Shown: in pieces, positions 9,331-16,940 of the stretch
How positions within the stretch are numbered: the first letter of the stretch is position 1
How the letters are laid out: each line of letters starts with the position of its first letter
Assembly (NCBI GenBank): GCA_020849495.1
Contig: JADLGD010000056.1
Span: forward strand, 1-38,329
Direction: 5' to 3'
Source of the DNA: Fluviicola sp.
Lineage (GTDB): Bacteria; Bacteroidota; Bacteroidia; Flavobacteriales_D; Crocinitomicaceae
DNA: 38,329 nt
Translations under genes and position numbers: made by a program
The notes under the pieces: generated by a model
Told to the model about the DNA's origin: nothing
Seen by the model: the letters and a program-made list of their open reading frames with translations, nothing else
The model's database searches: none

Positions 9331-10080
9331 GTGCCGTTTTACCTTGAATTGTCCTGAAGCAATGGATGATTTCACCGTAAAGATTTGTTCTTGCCTATAG
9401 TTTCCTCTCAGAAAATAAACAGCATCCATTTGATAGCCAAAAATAGCAAGGTGTTCTTCCCAAAAACCGTTGTAAAAAACTTCCAATACTATTTTTAAAT
9501 CGGTAGTACTTTGCGGAACCTGACACTTTATCCATTTCATTGTGGAAAGCGTTGCCGCTTGTGAAGTGTATAACAAATCATCATTACCATAAATGCGATA
9601 ACGAACCGTTAAATCAAATCCTTTAGGAATATCAGTAAAAATAGAACGAATACTCAGATCCAATAATTTAGGATACTGCAGTACCAAAGGTTGCCATTGA
9701 GCAACAATACCATGAGTTGAAATATTGAAATGAAGAAACAATAGTTGATTGCTAGTTATTTGAACCATTGAATCGTAAACTGCATCCATTTCATAATCAT
9801 TTTCCACCAAGTGTTTTTCCCAATGATCTTGTTGCCTGATCCAAACTGCAATTGCGAGGTGATGCTGACCTGAAGAAAGAGAATCACTAAATGTACCAAC
9901 TTCAGCCTGCGAAAAACACCCTGAAAGCGGCTTTTCAATTCCATCAACAGTTAATTGAATGGCAGATGGTCGAATGAAATCGGATGCAACTCCTGAAAAC
10001 GACCACTTAATCTGAAAGGATGAAGCAGAACTAAAAAAATGAAGGAACAGTGAACATCCAATGAAAATTATTCTTCCCAT
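9310..10080 (-). CDS. Secreted two-repeat protein of unrecognised family (paralogue B)
   Basis: 256 residues with an N-terminal hydrophobic signal peptide (about 1-21). I do not recognise a named family. The protein consists of two related halves, each ending in a motif of the form W-E-x-H-L-x-x-x-x-Y-x-M-D-A-V-Y (about residues 87-102 and 207-222). The upstream neighbour has the same length and architecture. The predicted fold is beta-rich, probably paired beta-sandwiches. The start codon overlaps the end of the upstream paralogue by 13 bp, which suggests translational coupling. Its 3' end lies inside the accA terminator hairpin. Likely periplasmic or surface; role unknown. Confidence 0.7.
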   Translation of the reverse strand: MGRIIFIGCSLFLHFFSSASSFQIKWSFSGVASDFIRPSAIQLTVDGIEKPLSGCFSQAEVGTFSDSLSSGQHHLAIAVWIRQQDHWEKHLVENDYEMDAVYDSMVQITSNQLLFLHFNISTHGIVAQWQPLVLQYPKLLDLSIRSIFTDIPKGFDLTVRYRIYGNDDLLYTSQAATLSTMKWIKCQVPQSTTDLKIVLEVFYNGFWEEHLAIFGYQMDAVYFLRGNYRQEQIFTVKSSIASGQFKVKRHKKRVFF

Positions 10081-10838
10081 GTTGGAATCGTTTGCATCAA
10101 ATCAATATCGAATAACAAATTCAGTTTAGACGTTTTCTTGAAAATTTGTGTTGATTGAAAACGTGCATCCAAGGCATAATTATTATCAACCAATTGAGGC
10201 TCCCAATTTCCTTTATAGAGGATTTCATTTTGAATGATCAATTCGTGTTGCCCCTCAGGAAATTCGAACGAAAACTGCAAACCATCAGACTCCTTGTAAG
10301 TTTCGGATGTTGCAAAACGCACTCCATCTATATAAACCACCAATCGACAGGTATAATCATACCCATCGTCAACACCAGAAAATTCAACAGCTAAATTGAT
10401 GACGGCATTTTTTACTTTCTCAGGAGGATTGTTCATTTTCCCTTTCCAAACAAAACTATTCTTCACTCCTTTCATGTCCCAAATAATGGACAAGTTGTTT
10501 TCTTTTTCAAAGGGACGCGAAACGTAATAATTGGCATCGATGGAATAACCATTATCGATGGTGTGCTCCTCCCATTTCCCGTCGTAGTAGGCAAAATTGA
10601 CGACTTTAATGGCATGTTTACCAGTTGAAACCGAACATTTAAATGTGCCTTTTACTTGTTGACTAGAAGATTTCGCTTCTCCAACACGTTTACCATCGAT
10701 GTATACTACAATTTTATTTTGGTGATCATAGCCTTTCACGACATTGGAAAATTTCCAATCAATCACTAAGTTTCCATTTGTAGCAAAGCCATCAAATGAA
10801 AATAAGAGCGAAAAGAAAATGACAAATCGAAGCATCAT
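10068..10838 (-). CDS. Secreted two-repeat protein of unrecognised family (paralogue A)
   Basis: 256 residues, with a signal peptide of about 20 residues ending DGFAT. Two internal repeats are plain. VVYIDGKRVGEAKS (44-57) matches VVYIDGVRFATSET (167-180), and GKHAIKVVNFAYYDGKWEEH (73-92) matches GQHELIIQNEILYKGNWEPQ (196-215); each unit continues into an x-Y-x-(I/L)-D-A motif. The ATG at 10838 is followed at once by a second ATG. It heads a two-gene unit with the paralogue at 9310-10080, overlapping by 13 bp. No catalytic residues are evident, so a binding or structural role is more likely than an enzyme. The family is unnamed to me. Confidence 0.72.
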   Translation of the reverse strand: MMLRFVIFFSLLFSFDGFATNGNLVIDWKFSNVVKGYDHQNKIVVYIDGKRVGEAKSSSQQVKGTFKCSVSTGKHAIKVVNFAYYDGKWEEHTIDNGYSIDANYYVSRPFEKENNLSIIWDMKGVKNSFVWKGKMNNPPEKVKNAVINLAVEFSGVDDGYDYTCRLVVYIDGVRFATSETYKESDGLQFSFEFPEGQHELIIQNEILYKGNWEPQLVDNNYALDARFQSTQIFKKTSKLNLLFDIDLMQTIPTWEE

Positions 10839-10933
10839 AGTTTAATTTCATAATGGTAGCACTTTTCAGTCAACTACGTGATAAAAGTAACAGTTTATCA
10901 AAAAACAGACCATACAATTTCAACCATGGTAAA

Positions 10934-10969
10934 TATTTTTGTATCATTATCTTGCAAAATAATGCTTTG
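10934..10969 (+). promoter_or_regulatory. Possible promoter of the DUF5777/YceI/cytochrome cluster
   Basis: TATTTTTG at 10934-10941 matches the Bacteroidota -7 consensus TAnnTTTG. Alternatively its TTTG serves as the -33 element, with CTTTG at 10965-10969 as the -7 box about 20 bp later. Both would give a short leader before the ATG at 10999. Inference only. Confidence 0.35.
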
Positions 10970-10998
10970 CTGTCATTATTGATTAAAACTAAACTGCA

Positions 10999-11955
10999 AT
11001 GAAATTAAAAAATCCGCTAATTCTAGCACTTTTAAGCGCTACCTCATTTTATAGCTATTCTCAAGAAGAAATTCTTGAAGATACTTTAGTCGTAGAAGAA
11101 ATCTCCGAAGTAATTGAAGAAGAAGTATCCGATAAAGTAGATGCCACATTTCATTCTACTCGCATTATCAATGGACATTCAGTTGAAAATTTACGCAAAG
11201 GAGTTTTAGAATTCCGCGTTGAACACCGTTTTGGCGATTTAGCAGGTTCAAAAGGTGGTGTGCAAGAATGGTTTGGATTAGACAATTCAGCAGATATTCG
11301 TTTGGCATTTGAATACGGTGTAACAGATAAATTGATGATTGGTTTGGGAAGAAGTAAAGGTACTGGAGCTCCTTATCGTTCATTGATTGATGGGTTTGCT
11401 AAATACAGAATCCTTCATCAAGATCATTCAGGAATGCCAATCTCAATGTCCGTTTTGGGTACAACGAGTTATTCTTACATGAAAAAATCATCTGATATTT
11501 CATTGGTAAGTTCATTCCCTAAACAAAGTCATCGCTTGGCATACAGTTTACAATTGAATGTTGCTCGAAAATTTGGAGAAAAAATCAGTTTGGCTTTAAT
11601 GCCGACGATGGTTCACCGCAATTATGTAACAGCAGATGATGCCAACACAATTTTTGCAATGGGAGGAGCTTTACGTTGGTCCATGACATCAAAGTTTGGA
11701 TTGATGTTGGAATATTATCATTGTATCGCTGATGACGATGTCCGTCAAACAAAAGATGCAAATGGTAAAAACTTGTATCAAAACAGTTTAGGAGTAGCAT
11801 TCGAATGGATCACTTTCGGACACAATTTCACGGTGTATTTAACGAATTCCAGAGGATTTGGGGAAACTCAATTCATCACCAATACTTACGACCAATGGTT
11901 GAAAGGACAATTTAGGTTAGGTTTTTGCATTGGACGAAAATTCGAAGCTGAATAA
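10999..11955 (+). CDS. DUF5777-type outer-membrane beta-barrel protein
   Basis: 318 residues. A signal peptide (1-22, ending FYSYSQ) is followed by a very acidic linker (about 23-47) and then a region with alternating beta strands. The opening of that region (DATFHSTRIINGHSVENLRK, then LEFRVEHRFGDLAG) is what I recognise as DUF5777. Family members are predicted outer-membrane barrels of unknown function that often sit beside YceI-like and cytochrome c genes in Bacteroidota, as here. It is the first gene of a tight co-directional cluster, with 18 bp to the YceI gene. The C-terminal residues (GFCIGRKFEAE) do not look like a T9SS sorting domain, fitting a barrel in the outer membrane. Confidence 0.75.
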   Translation: MKLKNPLILALLSATSFYSYSQEEILEDTLVVEEISEVIEEEVSDKVDATFHSTRIINGHSVENLRKGVLEFRVEHRFGDLAGSKGGVQEWFGLDNSADIRLAFEYGVTDKLMIGLGRSKGTGAPYRSLIDGFAKYRILHQDHSGMPISMSVLGTTSYSYMKKSSDISLVSSFPKQSHRLAYSLQLNVARKFGEKISLALMPTMVHRNYVTADDANTIFAMGGALRWSMTSKFGLMLEYYHCIADDDVRQTKDANGKNLYQNSLGVAFEWITFGHNFTVYLTNSRGFGETQFITNTYDQWLKGQFRLGFCIGRKFEAE

Positions 11956-11973
11956 TTTTAAAACTAGAACGAC

Positions 11974-12513
11974 ATGAAAAAAGTAATTTATCCTATAATG
12001 GCAGCAGTAATCTTGGTTTCTTCTGCATTTGTAACAGCAACTTCTGCTGATGAATTCAAATTAAAATCGGGTTCAAAAATCGCGTTTAAAAGTAAAGATC
12101 CAAACGGTGAATTTAAAACCGTAAAAGGAACTGTAAAATTCGACGAAGCTGATTTAGCTGGATCAAAATTTGAATTGACGTTTGAAGTTGCAAGTATCAG
12201 TACCGGAAACGGGATGCAAAACAAAAAAGCACAAACAGAAGAATGGTTCAACGCTGCTAAATATCCTAACATCAAATTTGTATCTACAAAAATTGAAAAA
12301 TCTGGAAGTGATTATTCTGTAACAGGAAATTTATCCATGAAAGGCGCTACGAAGGCATACAAAGTTCCTTTAAAAGTGGCGAAAAGCGGAACAGACTTGA
12401 CGTTTATAGGAACATTCAATGTGAAACGTTCTGATTTCAAAGTTGGTAAATCCAGTGATGCAGTTCCGGATGTAATGAGCATTTCTTATTCTATTCCTGT
12501 AACTAAAAAATAA
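11974..12513 (+). CDS. YceI-like periplasmic protein
   Basis: 179 residues with a signal peptide of about 24 residues. YceI proteins are lipocalin-like barrels that bind long polyprenoid or lipid ligands in the periplasm. Family landmarks are present: GTVKFDEADLAGSKFELTFE, then TEEWFNAAKYPNIKFVSTKI, then SVTGNLSMKGATKAYKVPLK and FNVKRSDFKVG. The length is typical. It lies 18 bp after the DUF5777 gene and 3 bp before the next gene, so co-transcription is likely. Pairing with small cytochromes suggests handling of a quinone-like or polyprenoid cofactor for redox proteins, but that is inference. Confidence 0.92.
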   Translation: MKKVIYPIMAAVILVSSAFVTATSADEFKLKSGSKIAFKSKDPNGEFKTVKGTVKFDEADLAGSKFELTFEVASISTGNGMQNKKAQTEEWFNAAKYPNIKFVSTKIEKSGSDYSVTGNLSMKGATKAYKVPLKVAKSGTDLTFIGTFNVKRSDFKVGKSSDAVPDVMSISYSIPVTKK

Positions 12514-12516
12514 GCC

Positions 12517-12936
12517 ATGTTCAAACAACTTTTTTTTACTGGACTTATCGCTAGTATTTTTGGAACCATTATCAGTGTTGCGTATTTCGCAGTATTTAAA
12601 TACTCTCCATTAGAAGTTGATTTTACCGAGAAGGCAACAATTGTTTACCTTCTCGGTTTTAATGCTTTAGTTGGAATGAGTAATTGCTTTGTTTATTTTG
12701 GTTTGAGTAAAGTGATCAAAAAAGAACATTTAGCAGCTTTCATCAATGGATTCCTTTTAAGTGCTGCAGCAATTGTCATCGCTTTATTATGGATGTTTAA
12801 AGTGGATACAAGCTTGACATTCAAAAATGAAACTGCAGAATTGTACAAAGATTATTACTACTTCATACTTGCGCCTATTGCATTCTTCCCTGTATTATCT
12901 TGGTTTACGTTTAAACCACTTTTTATTAAAAAATAA
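12517..12936 (+). CDS. Small four-helix membrane protein, unrecognised
   Basis: 139 residues. Four hydrophobic segments are visible (about 5-27, 43-65, 75-97 and 113-133), separated by short charged loops. No known motif is recognised. It begins 3 bp after the YceI stop and ends 5 bp before the lipoprotein-cytochrome gene, so it is embedded in the operon and is probably an inner-membrane partner of that system. Its 5' third contains a perfect 10-bp inverted repeat followed by TTTT (12625-12660), listed separately. Confidence 0.8.
   Translation: MFKQLFFTGLIASIFGTIISVAYFAVFKYSPLEVDFTEKATIVYLLGFNALVGMSNCFVYFGLSKVIKKEHLAAFINGFLLSAAAIVIALLWMFKVDTSLTFKNETAELYKDYYYFILAPIAFFPVLSWFTFKPLFIKK
12625..12660 (+). 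terminator. Intragenic terminator-like hairpin
   Basis: ACCGAGAAGG (12625-12634) and CCTTCTCGGT (12648-12657) are perfect complements around a 13-nt loop and are followed by TTTT. The structure has the form of an intrinsic terminator but lies inside the coding sequence of the four-helix membrane protein. The T-tract is short, so attenuation rather than full termination is more likely. Confidence 0.4.
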
Positions 12937-12941
12937 CAACA

Positions 12942-13289
12942 ATGAAAAAAGGAATTTTCTTTTTAAGCCTTTTATGCGTTAGCGCAATTGCCGTGGTTTC
13001 TTGTAATAAAGACAAAACGCCATTAGTTGACCCGAATTTAGATTGTACCGAAACGGTTTCATTCAATCAACAAATACTCCCAATGATTTCGAATAATTGT
13101 GTGAGCTGCCATGGTGGTGGTCAATCACCTACGATCACCAATCATTCAGAAATTTCCACACATGCAACTGCGATTTTGAATTCATTGAAAGGAGTTCCTG
13201 TTTTAATGCCTGATGGAGGACCTGCTCTTGCTGATTCATTGATTCAACAATTCGAATGTTGGATCAATCAAGGGAAATTGGATAATTAA
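12942..13289 (+). CDS. Lipoprotein with a single c-type haem motif
   Basis: 115 residues. The signal peptide ends in AVVSC with lipidation Cys21. One haem-binding CxxCH is present (C53, C56, H57 in NNCVSCHGGG), and a distal LMPDGG (Met89) is the likely sixth iron ligand. The order ILPxxxxNCVxCH ... MPDGG ... WINQG resembles the PSCyt1-type monohaem domain of planctomycetes and Bacteroidota. It should sit lipid-anchored in the periplasm or outer membrane and pass single electrons. It is the first of four consecutive CxxCH genes and is clearly homologous over its C-terminal 80 residues to the next gene. Confidence 0.85.
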   Translation: MKKGIFFLSLLCVSAIAVVSCNKDKTPLVDPNLDCTETVSFNQQILPMISNNCVSCHGGGQSPTITNHSEISTHATAILNSLKGVPVLMPDGGPALADSLIQQFECWINQGKLDN

Positions 13290-13305
13290 TCACACCATTT
13301 ATTAA

Positions 13306-13698
13306 ATGAAAAGTTATTTTTTTGCTTCAATGCTTATTGGATCAACTGCTCTTTTGAGCTTTCATTGGACCAATAAATCAGCAGTTGAAAAATTCAACAA
13401 TAACTTTCATTTGTTGGAAGACAAAAGGATATTCGTAAAACAGGTATTAGATTGTTCAGATACGATTTCGTTTAATCGAGATGTATTACCAACAATCATT
13501 GGTTATTGTTCTGGTTGTCATGATGCTAGTAAATCTCTTTCCCTTACCAATCATTCTGAAATATCATATCATGCAAGTGCAATTTTAAACACTTTAAATG
13601 GCGTACCTTTTTTGATGCCCGATGGAGGTCCTCCACTTGCTGACTCTCTAATTCAACAATTTGAATGTTGGATCAATCAAGGAAAACTAGATAATTAA
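13306..13698 (+). CDS. Monohaem cytochrome-like protein of apparent chimeric origin
   Basis: 130 residues. The C-terminal part (about 49-130) matches the preceding lipoprotein: CSGCH (C68, C71, H72), TNHSEIS, LMPDGG (Met104), and an identical ending of 19 residues from LADSLIQQF. The first ~40 residues instead match the start of the following gene: YFFASMLIGSTALLSFHWTN against YFFASLLIGSTALLSFNWTS. The gene therefore looks like a fusion of a downstream-type leader to an upstream-type haem domain. The lipobox is lost, so localisation differs from its sibling. Gaps are 16 bp upstream and 12 bp downstream. Confidence 0.82.
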   Translation: MKSYFFASMLIGSTALLSFHWTNKSAVEKFNNNFHLLEDKRIFVKQVLDCSDTISFNRDVLPTIIGYCSGCHDASKSLSLTNHSEISYHASAILNTLNGVPFLMPDGGPPLADSLIQQFECWINQGKLDN

Positions 13699-13710
13699 AT
13701 ATAATTACAA

Positions 13711-14580
13711 ATGAAAAAAAACTACTTTTTTGCCTCTCTTCTTATTGGATCAACAGCTTTATTGAGCTTCAATTGGACTAGTCAAACAGCAATTGAAAAA
13801 TTGAATCACAATTTTCATATTATCAGAGAAAACGGTTCGCCAGGTGGAAAAACTGGGGCTCCTGGTGATGGTACGTGTACCAGTTGTCATGCAGGGACCG
13901 TTCAAAGTGGTTCAAACATGAATACGATTACTTTTGCGGATCTAAATGGTGCCGTAACTTCTTATACTCCTGGTGCTACTTATGCTGTTACAATAATCAT
14001 GAATACCTCGAATGTTAAAAACGGATTCGAAATTGTAGCATTAACACCATCAAACACACAAGCTGGTACTGTAGCTATTACAGATGCAACCAATACTAAA
14101 ACCGTTAGTTTTGGTGGAAAAACAAGAGTTACACAGAAAACTGCAGGAACTGCTCTAACTACATGGACATTTGCATGGACTGCACCAGCTACCAACGTTG
14201 GAAATGTCACTTTTTATCTTGCTACTAATGTTAGTAACAATCAAGATAATGACAACAATGACATCATCTATAACTCACAACACATTATTGGATCAACTGC
14301 AGGAATCAACGAAATCACTTCCAATTTTGATTTGAATGCGAATTACAATTCATCAACCAATTCAATTGCTTTGGATATCAATGCAAAAGAAGGTGGTGAT
14401 GTGGCAATCAACTTAGTAGATATGGCTGGAAAATCAGTTCAATTCGAACAATTGGGTAAAGCGAGTGCAGGTGAAAACACCTTCAACTTGAAATTAGACA
14501 AACAATTGCAAAAAGGAATTTACATTGTAAACATCAACGTCAACAACAACTTTGTTACGAAGAAAATTTACATCGATTAA
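13711..14580 (+). CDS. Secreted CxxCH protein with T9SS sorting domain (paralogue 1)
   Basis: 289 residues. An N-terminal leader is followed by GSPGGKTGAPGDGTCTSCH, a single haem-type CxxCH (C56, C59, H60). A beta-sandwich of about 130 residues follows, with a Reeler-like/choice-of-anchor V look (YTPGATYAVTIIMNT...NGFEIVAL). The C-terminus (about 205-289) is a T9SS sorting domain ending VTKKIYID. It is presumably exported across the outer membrane and surface-attached. A strong terminator follows 21 bp after the stop, closing the six-gene run from the YceI gene. It is paralogous to the next gene, with an almost identical sorting domain at DNA level. Confidence 0.85.
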   Translation: MKKNYFFASLLIGSTALLSFNWTSQTAIEKLNHNFHIIRENGSPGGKTGAPGDGTCTSCHAGTVQSGSNMNTITFADLNGAVTSYTPGATYAVTIIMNTSNVKNGFEIVALTPSNTQAGTVAITDATNTKTVSFGGKTRVTQKTAGTALTTWTFAWTAPATNVGNVTFYLATNVSNNQDNDNNDIIYNSQHIIGSTAGINEITSNFDLNANYNSSTNSIALDINAKEGGDVAINLVDMAGKSVQFEQLGKASAGENTFNLKLDKQLQKGIYIVNINVNNNFVTKKIYID

Positions 14581-14600
14581 TTTGACCATAAGAGTTGAAA

Positions 14601-14629
14601 AGCGTTTCAGTTTGAAACGCTTTTTTTTT
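14601..14629 (+). terminator. Intrinsic terminator between the two CxxCH paralogues
   Basis: AGCGTTTCA (14601-14609) pairs perfectly with TGAAACGCT (14613-14621) around a GTT loop and runs straight into a T-tract ending at 14629. This is a textbook terminator. It ends only 23 bp before the most likely start of the next gene (ATG 14653), leaving almost no room for a promoter downstream of it. Confidence 0.85.
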
Positions 14630-14652
14630 GTAAATTGAGAAAAAATCATCCG

Positions 14653-15519
14653 ATGAGTTGGAATAGTTACTTACTTGTTTTGGGAGCAATTGCTGGAACT
14701 TTAACTTTGGCATCATTCCATACATCCAATCAAGTATCCATAAGTAAATTTAAAAATACACATAGCTGGTCATTCGGTTCTCCAGGCGGAAAAACTGGTG
14801 CACCAATTGATGGAGTTTGTACGGATTGTCATGTAGGTACTGTTCAAAATGGTTCAGCAATGAACACTGTTGTGATAGCTGATCAAAACGGCCCCGTAAG
14901 TCAGTACACCCCAGGAATGGACTATCAAGTCACCATTTCTATGAACACGAATAATGCAAAAAACGGTTTTGAAATCGTTCCTTTGACAAATAACAATACC
15001 CAAGCTGGAACTGTTTCAACCCTTGATAACAACACACAATTCATTGATCTTGGCACAACCAAACGCATCACTCACAATTTTGCGGCATCATCTTTAACAT
15101 CTTGGACCTTTAACTGGAATGCTCCTAATACAAATGTAGGAGACATTACTTTTTACCTTGCGACAAACCTTGCAAACAATAACACGGGGGGTGATGGAGA
15201 TGTAATTTATGCTTCTCAGCATATCATTGGTTCTACTGCTAGTATCCATGAAAACTCCCCTAATTTTGATTTGAGTGTGAATTACAATTCATCTACCAAT
15301 TCAATTGCTCTGGATATCAATGCAAAAGAAGGTGGCAATGTGGCAATCAATTTAGTAGATATGGCTGGAAAATCAGTTCAATTCGAACAATTGGGTAAAG
15401 CAAGTGCAGGTGAAAACACCTTCAATGTGAAACTAGACCAACAATTGAAAAAAGGAATTTACAACGTAAACATCAACGTCAACAACCATTTTGTCACGAA
15501 GAAAATTTACATTGATTAA
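14653..15519 (+). CDS. Secreted CxxCH protein with T9SS sorting domain (paralogue 2)
   Basis: 288 residues from the ATG at 14653; an in-frame TTG at 14635 is possible but less likely. The leader (NSYLLVLGAIAGTLTLASF) is followed by GSPGGKTGAPIDGVCTDCH (C56, C59, H60, the same positions as paralogue 1). Then come the same beta-sandwich domain (YTPGMDYQVTISMNTNNAKN) and a T9SS sorting domain. The sorting domain is about 93% identical in DNA to that of the preceding gene (about 17 differences in 240 bases by eye), whereas the upstream domains are much more diverged. Expected on the cell surface, possibly haem-carrying. Confidence 0.83.
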   Translation: MSWNSYLLVLGAIAGTLTLASFHTSNQVSISKFKNTHSWSFGSPGGKTGAPIDGVCTDCHVGTVQNGSAMNTVVIADQNGPVSQYTPGMDYQVTISMNTNNAKNGFEIVPLTNNNTQAGTVSTLDNNTQFIDLGTTKRITHNFAASSLTSWTFNWNAPNTNVGDITFYLATNLANNNTGGDGDVIYASQHIIGSTASIHENSPNFDLSVNYNSSTNSIALDINAKEGGNVAINLVDMAGKSVQFEQLGKASAGENTFNVKLDQQLKKGIYNVNINVNNHFVTKKIYID

Positions 15520-15538
15520 TACTCATCATAGAAATGAT

Positions 15539-15571
15539 AAAGGCTACTCTTTCGGGTAGCCTTTACTTTTA
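15539..15571. terminator. Bidirectional terminator between CxxCH paralogue 2 and the GH5 gene
   Basis: AAAGGCTAC (15539-15547) pairs with GTAGCCTTT (15556-15564) around an 8-nt loop and is followed by ACTTTT. On the minus strand the flank is also AT-rich. It sits in the 57-bp convergent gap and can serve both genes. Confidence 0.75.
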
Positions 15572-15576
15572 TATCG

Positions 15577-16914
15577 TTATTTTAGAATTGTAAGGAGTTT
15601 GGTTTCAATTCGATTGAATCCAATCAAACGAATCAGATAAAAACCATTCGACACCGTATTCAAAGAAAGCGTTTTGTTTTCCAAAGTAGAAAGTTTCAAT
15701 GCCACATTACCTTCAAGCGAAATCAATTCAATGGATTGTACCTCCTCTCCCACTTGAATCCAATTGTTAGCAGGATTGGGGGAAACTGTTAATTCATTTT
15801 CTAGATTTTCTTGCAAGTTCAAAGTAATTGGACTCGCACCACAACCGTTCGTTGCTTTCAAACCGTAATTTGCGTTATTGACAAAGTCATCTCCCCAAGC
15901 TGTTAAATTCGAAAACTCACCATTCGTCGTCAATTCTCTTGTTGGATCACAATCTTGATCATACGACCAAGCCATCCATCCCAAAGAACGTAAACAAGCT
16001 TCTTCCAAGACCATCGGATACAAATAATGAATGTCTAATTCACCGCACGAATAAGTTGGAGGTCCAGCTTGTGTGTTGGCAACTTCTCCTAGAATAAAAC
16101 AACGGTTTGTATTCACCATTTCTGTCAATTTTGTCGCAATTGCAGGTTGTGTATTGGCATATTCATCCCAGTAAGCATGTACAGAGAACATGGTATTTGA
16201 AAGTGGATCTCCCAAAGCAATATCATTGGCAACATTCACCAATTCGGATGAAGTTTGACCCCAATCTGGTGCGTCTACCATGATTGGCACATCAACACCA
16301 GCTGTTCTTATAGTTGAAATAGCAGTGATGTAATTGGTTTTGAAAGTATTCAAACTTGCTGTAGGATTTGCTGTACCCAAAACATCCCCAAATTCATTTG
16401 CCAAGTTGATGATCAAATAAGCTTTGTTTTCATCGATGACTTGCAAAACAGCAGGATCTGTCCAAAAACCGGCAACCACATCGTTTTGAAATGAAGTGTA
16501 ATTGTCAGAACCTGATAAGTTATGAATCTCCAAAATTGGAATCATGCCTTGTTGAAAGGTGTATGCCAATAAATGGCTCAAATGTCCATTATTTACATAA
16601 CTTTCTATTGTTCCAGCTCCATAACCAGGATTTTGCACCGGATTCATCAAATCTTTGTAGTGTGTTCCATTCAAATACCAAGGGAAACGAATGCAATTGG
16701 CGCCAGTTAGAGCTACTTGATCTATTTTATGTTCAACATCCGCATAATTATTCAATTGCACATTGTAATCATCGATTATTGGATAATTCACTCCTCGAAG
16801 CACTATTGTGTTTCCAGAACCGTCTTCCAAATTAGCACCATTTACTTGTAAATGTTGAGCATTTATACAACCAAATGTTACTATAAAAATGCTCGTTAAG
16901 AGTTGTTTTTGCAT
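15577..16914 (-). CDS. Secreted glycoside hydrolase family 5-like enzyme with T9SS sorting domain
   Basis: 445 residues with a 20-residue signal peptide ending GCINAQ. The catalytic domain (about 21-340) has GH5 landmarks: LRGVNYPIID, GANCIRFPW, IPILEIHNLSGSDN, and the acid/base motif INLANEFG with Glu174. Later SVHAYWDEY (His246, Tyr248) and FILGEVANTQ (candidate nucleophile Glu277) appear. Substrate could be cellulose, mannan or another beta-glycan; I cannot tell which. Residues about 370-445 are a T9SS sorting domain (VSPNPANNWIQVG ... GFYLIRLIG). The gene follows the lipoprotein gene by 26 bp on the same strand, likely as an operon, and is divergent from a sensor kinase that could sense the breakdown products. 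Confidence 0.83.
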   Translation of the reverse strand: MQKQLLTSIFIVTFGCINAQHLQVNGANLEDGSGNTIVLRGVNYPIIDDYNVQLNNYADVEHKIDQVALTGANCIRFPWYLNGTHYKDLMNPVQNPGYGAGTIESYVNNGHLSHLLAYTFQQGMIPILEIHNLSGSDNYTSFQNDVVAGFWTDPAVLQVIDENKAYLIINLANEFGDVLGTANPTASLNTFKTNYITAISTIRTAGVDVPIMVDAPDWGQTSSELVNVANDIALGDPLSNTMFSVHAYWDEYANTQPAIATKLTEMVNTNRCFILGEVANTQAGPPTYSCGELDIHYLYPMVLEEACLRSLGWMAWSYDQDCDPTRELTTNGEFSNLTAWGDDFVNNANYGLKATNGCGASPITLNLQENLENELTVSPNPANNWIQVGEEVQSIELISLEGNVALKLSTLENKTLSLNTVSNGFYLIRLIGFNRIETKLLTILK

Positions 16915-16940
16915 CGTTCAAAATTTAAAAATAAGCATTC

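Noticed and set aside
9310..10838. One gene split by a frameshift
   Set aside because: Both halves have their own signal peptide, equal length and a complete two-repeat architecture, so two overlapping paralogous genes explain the data better.
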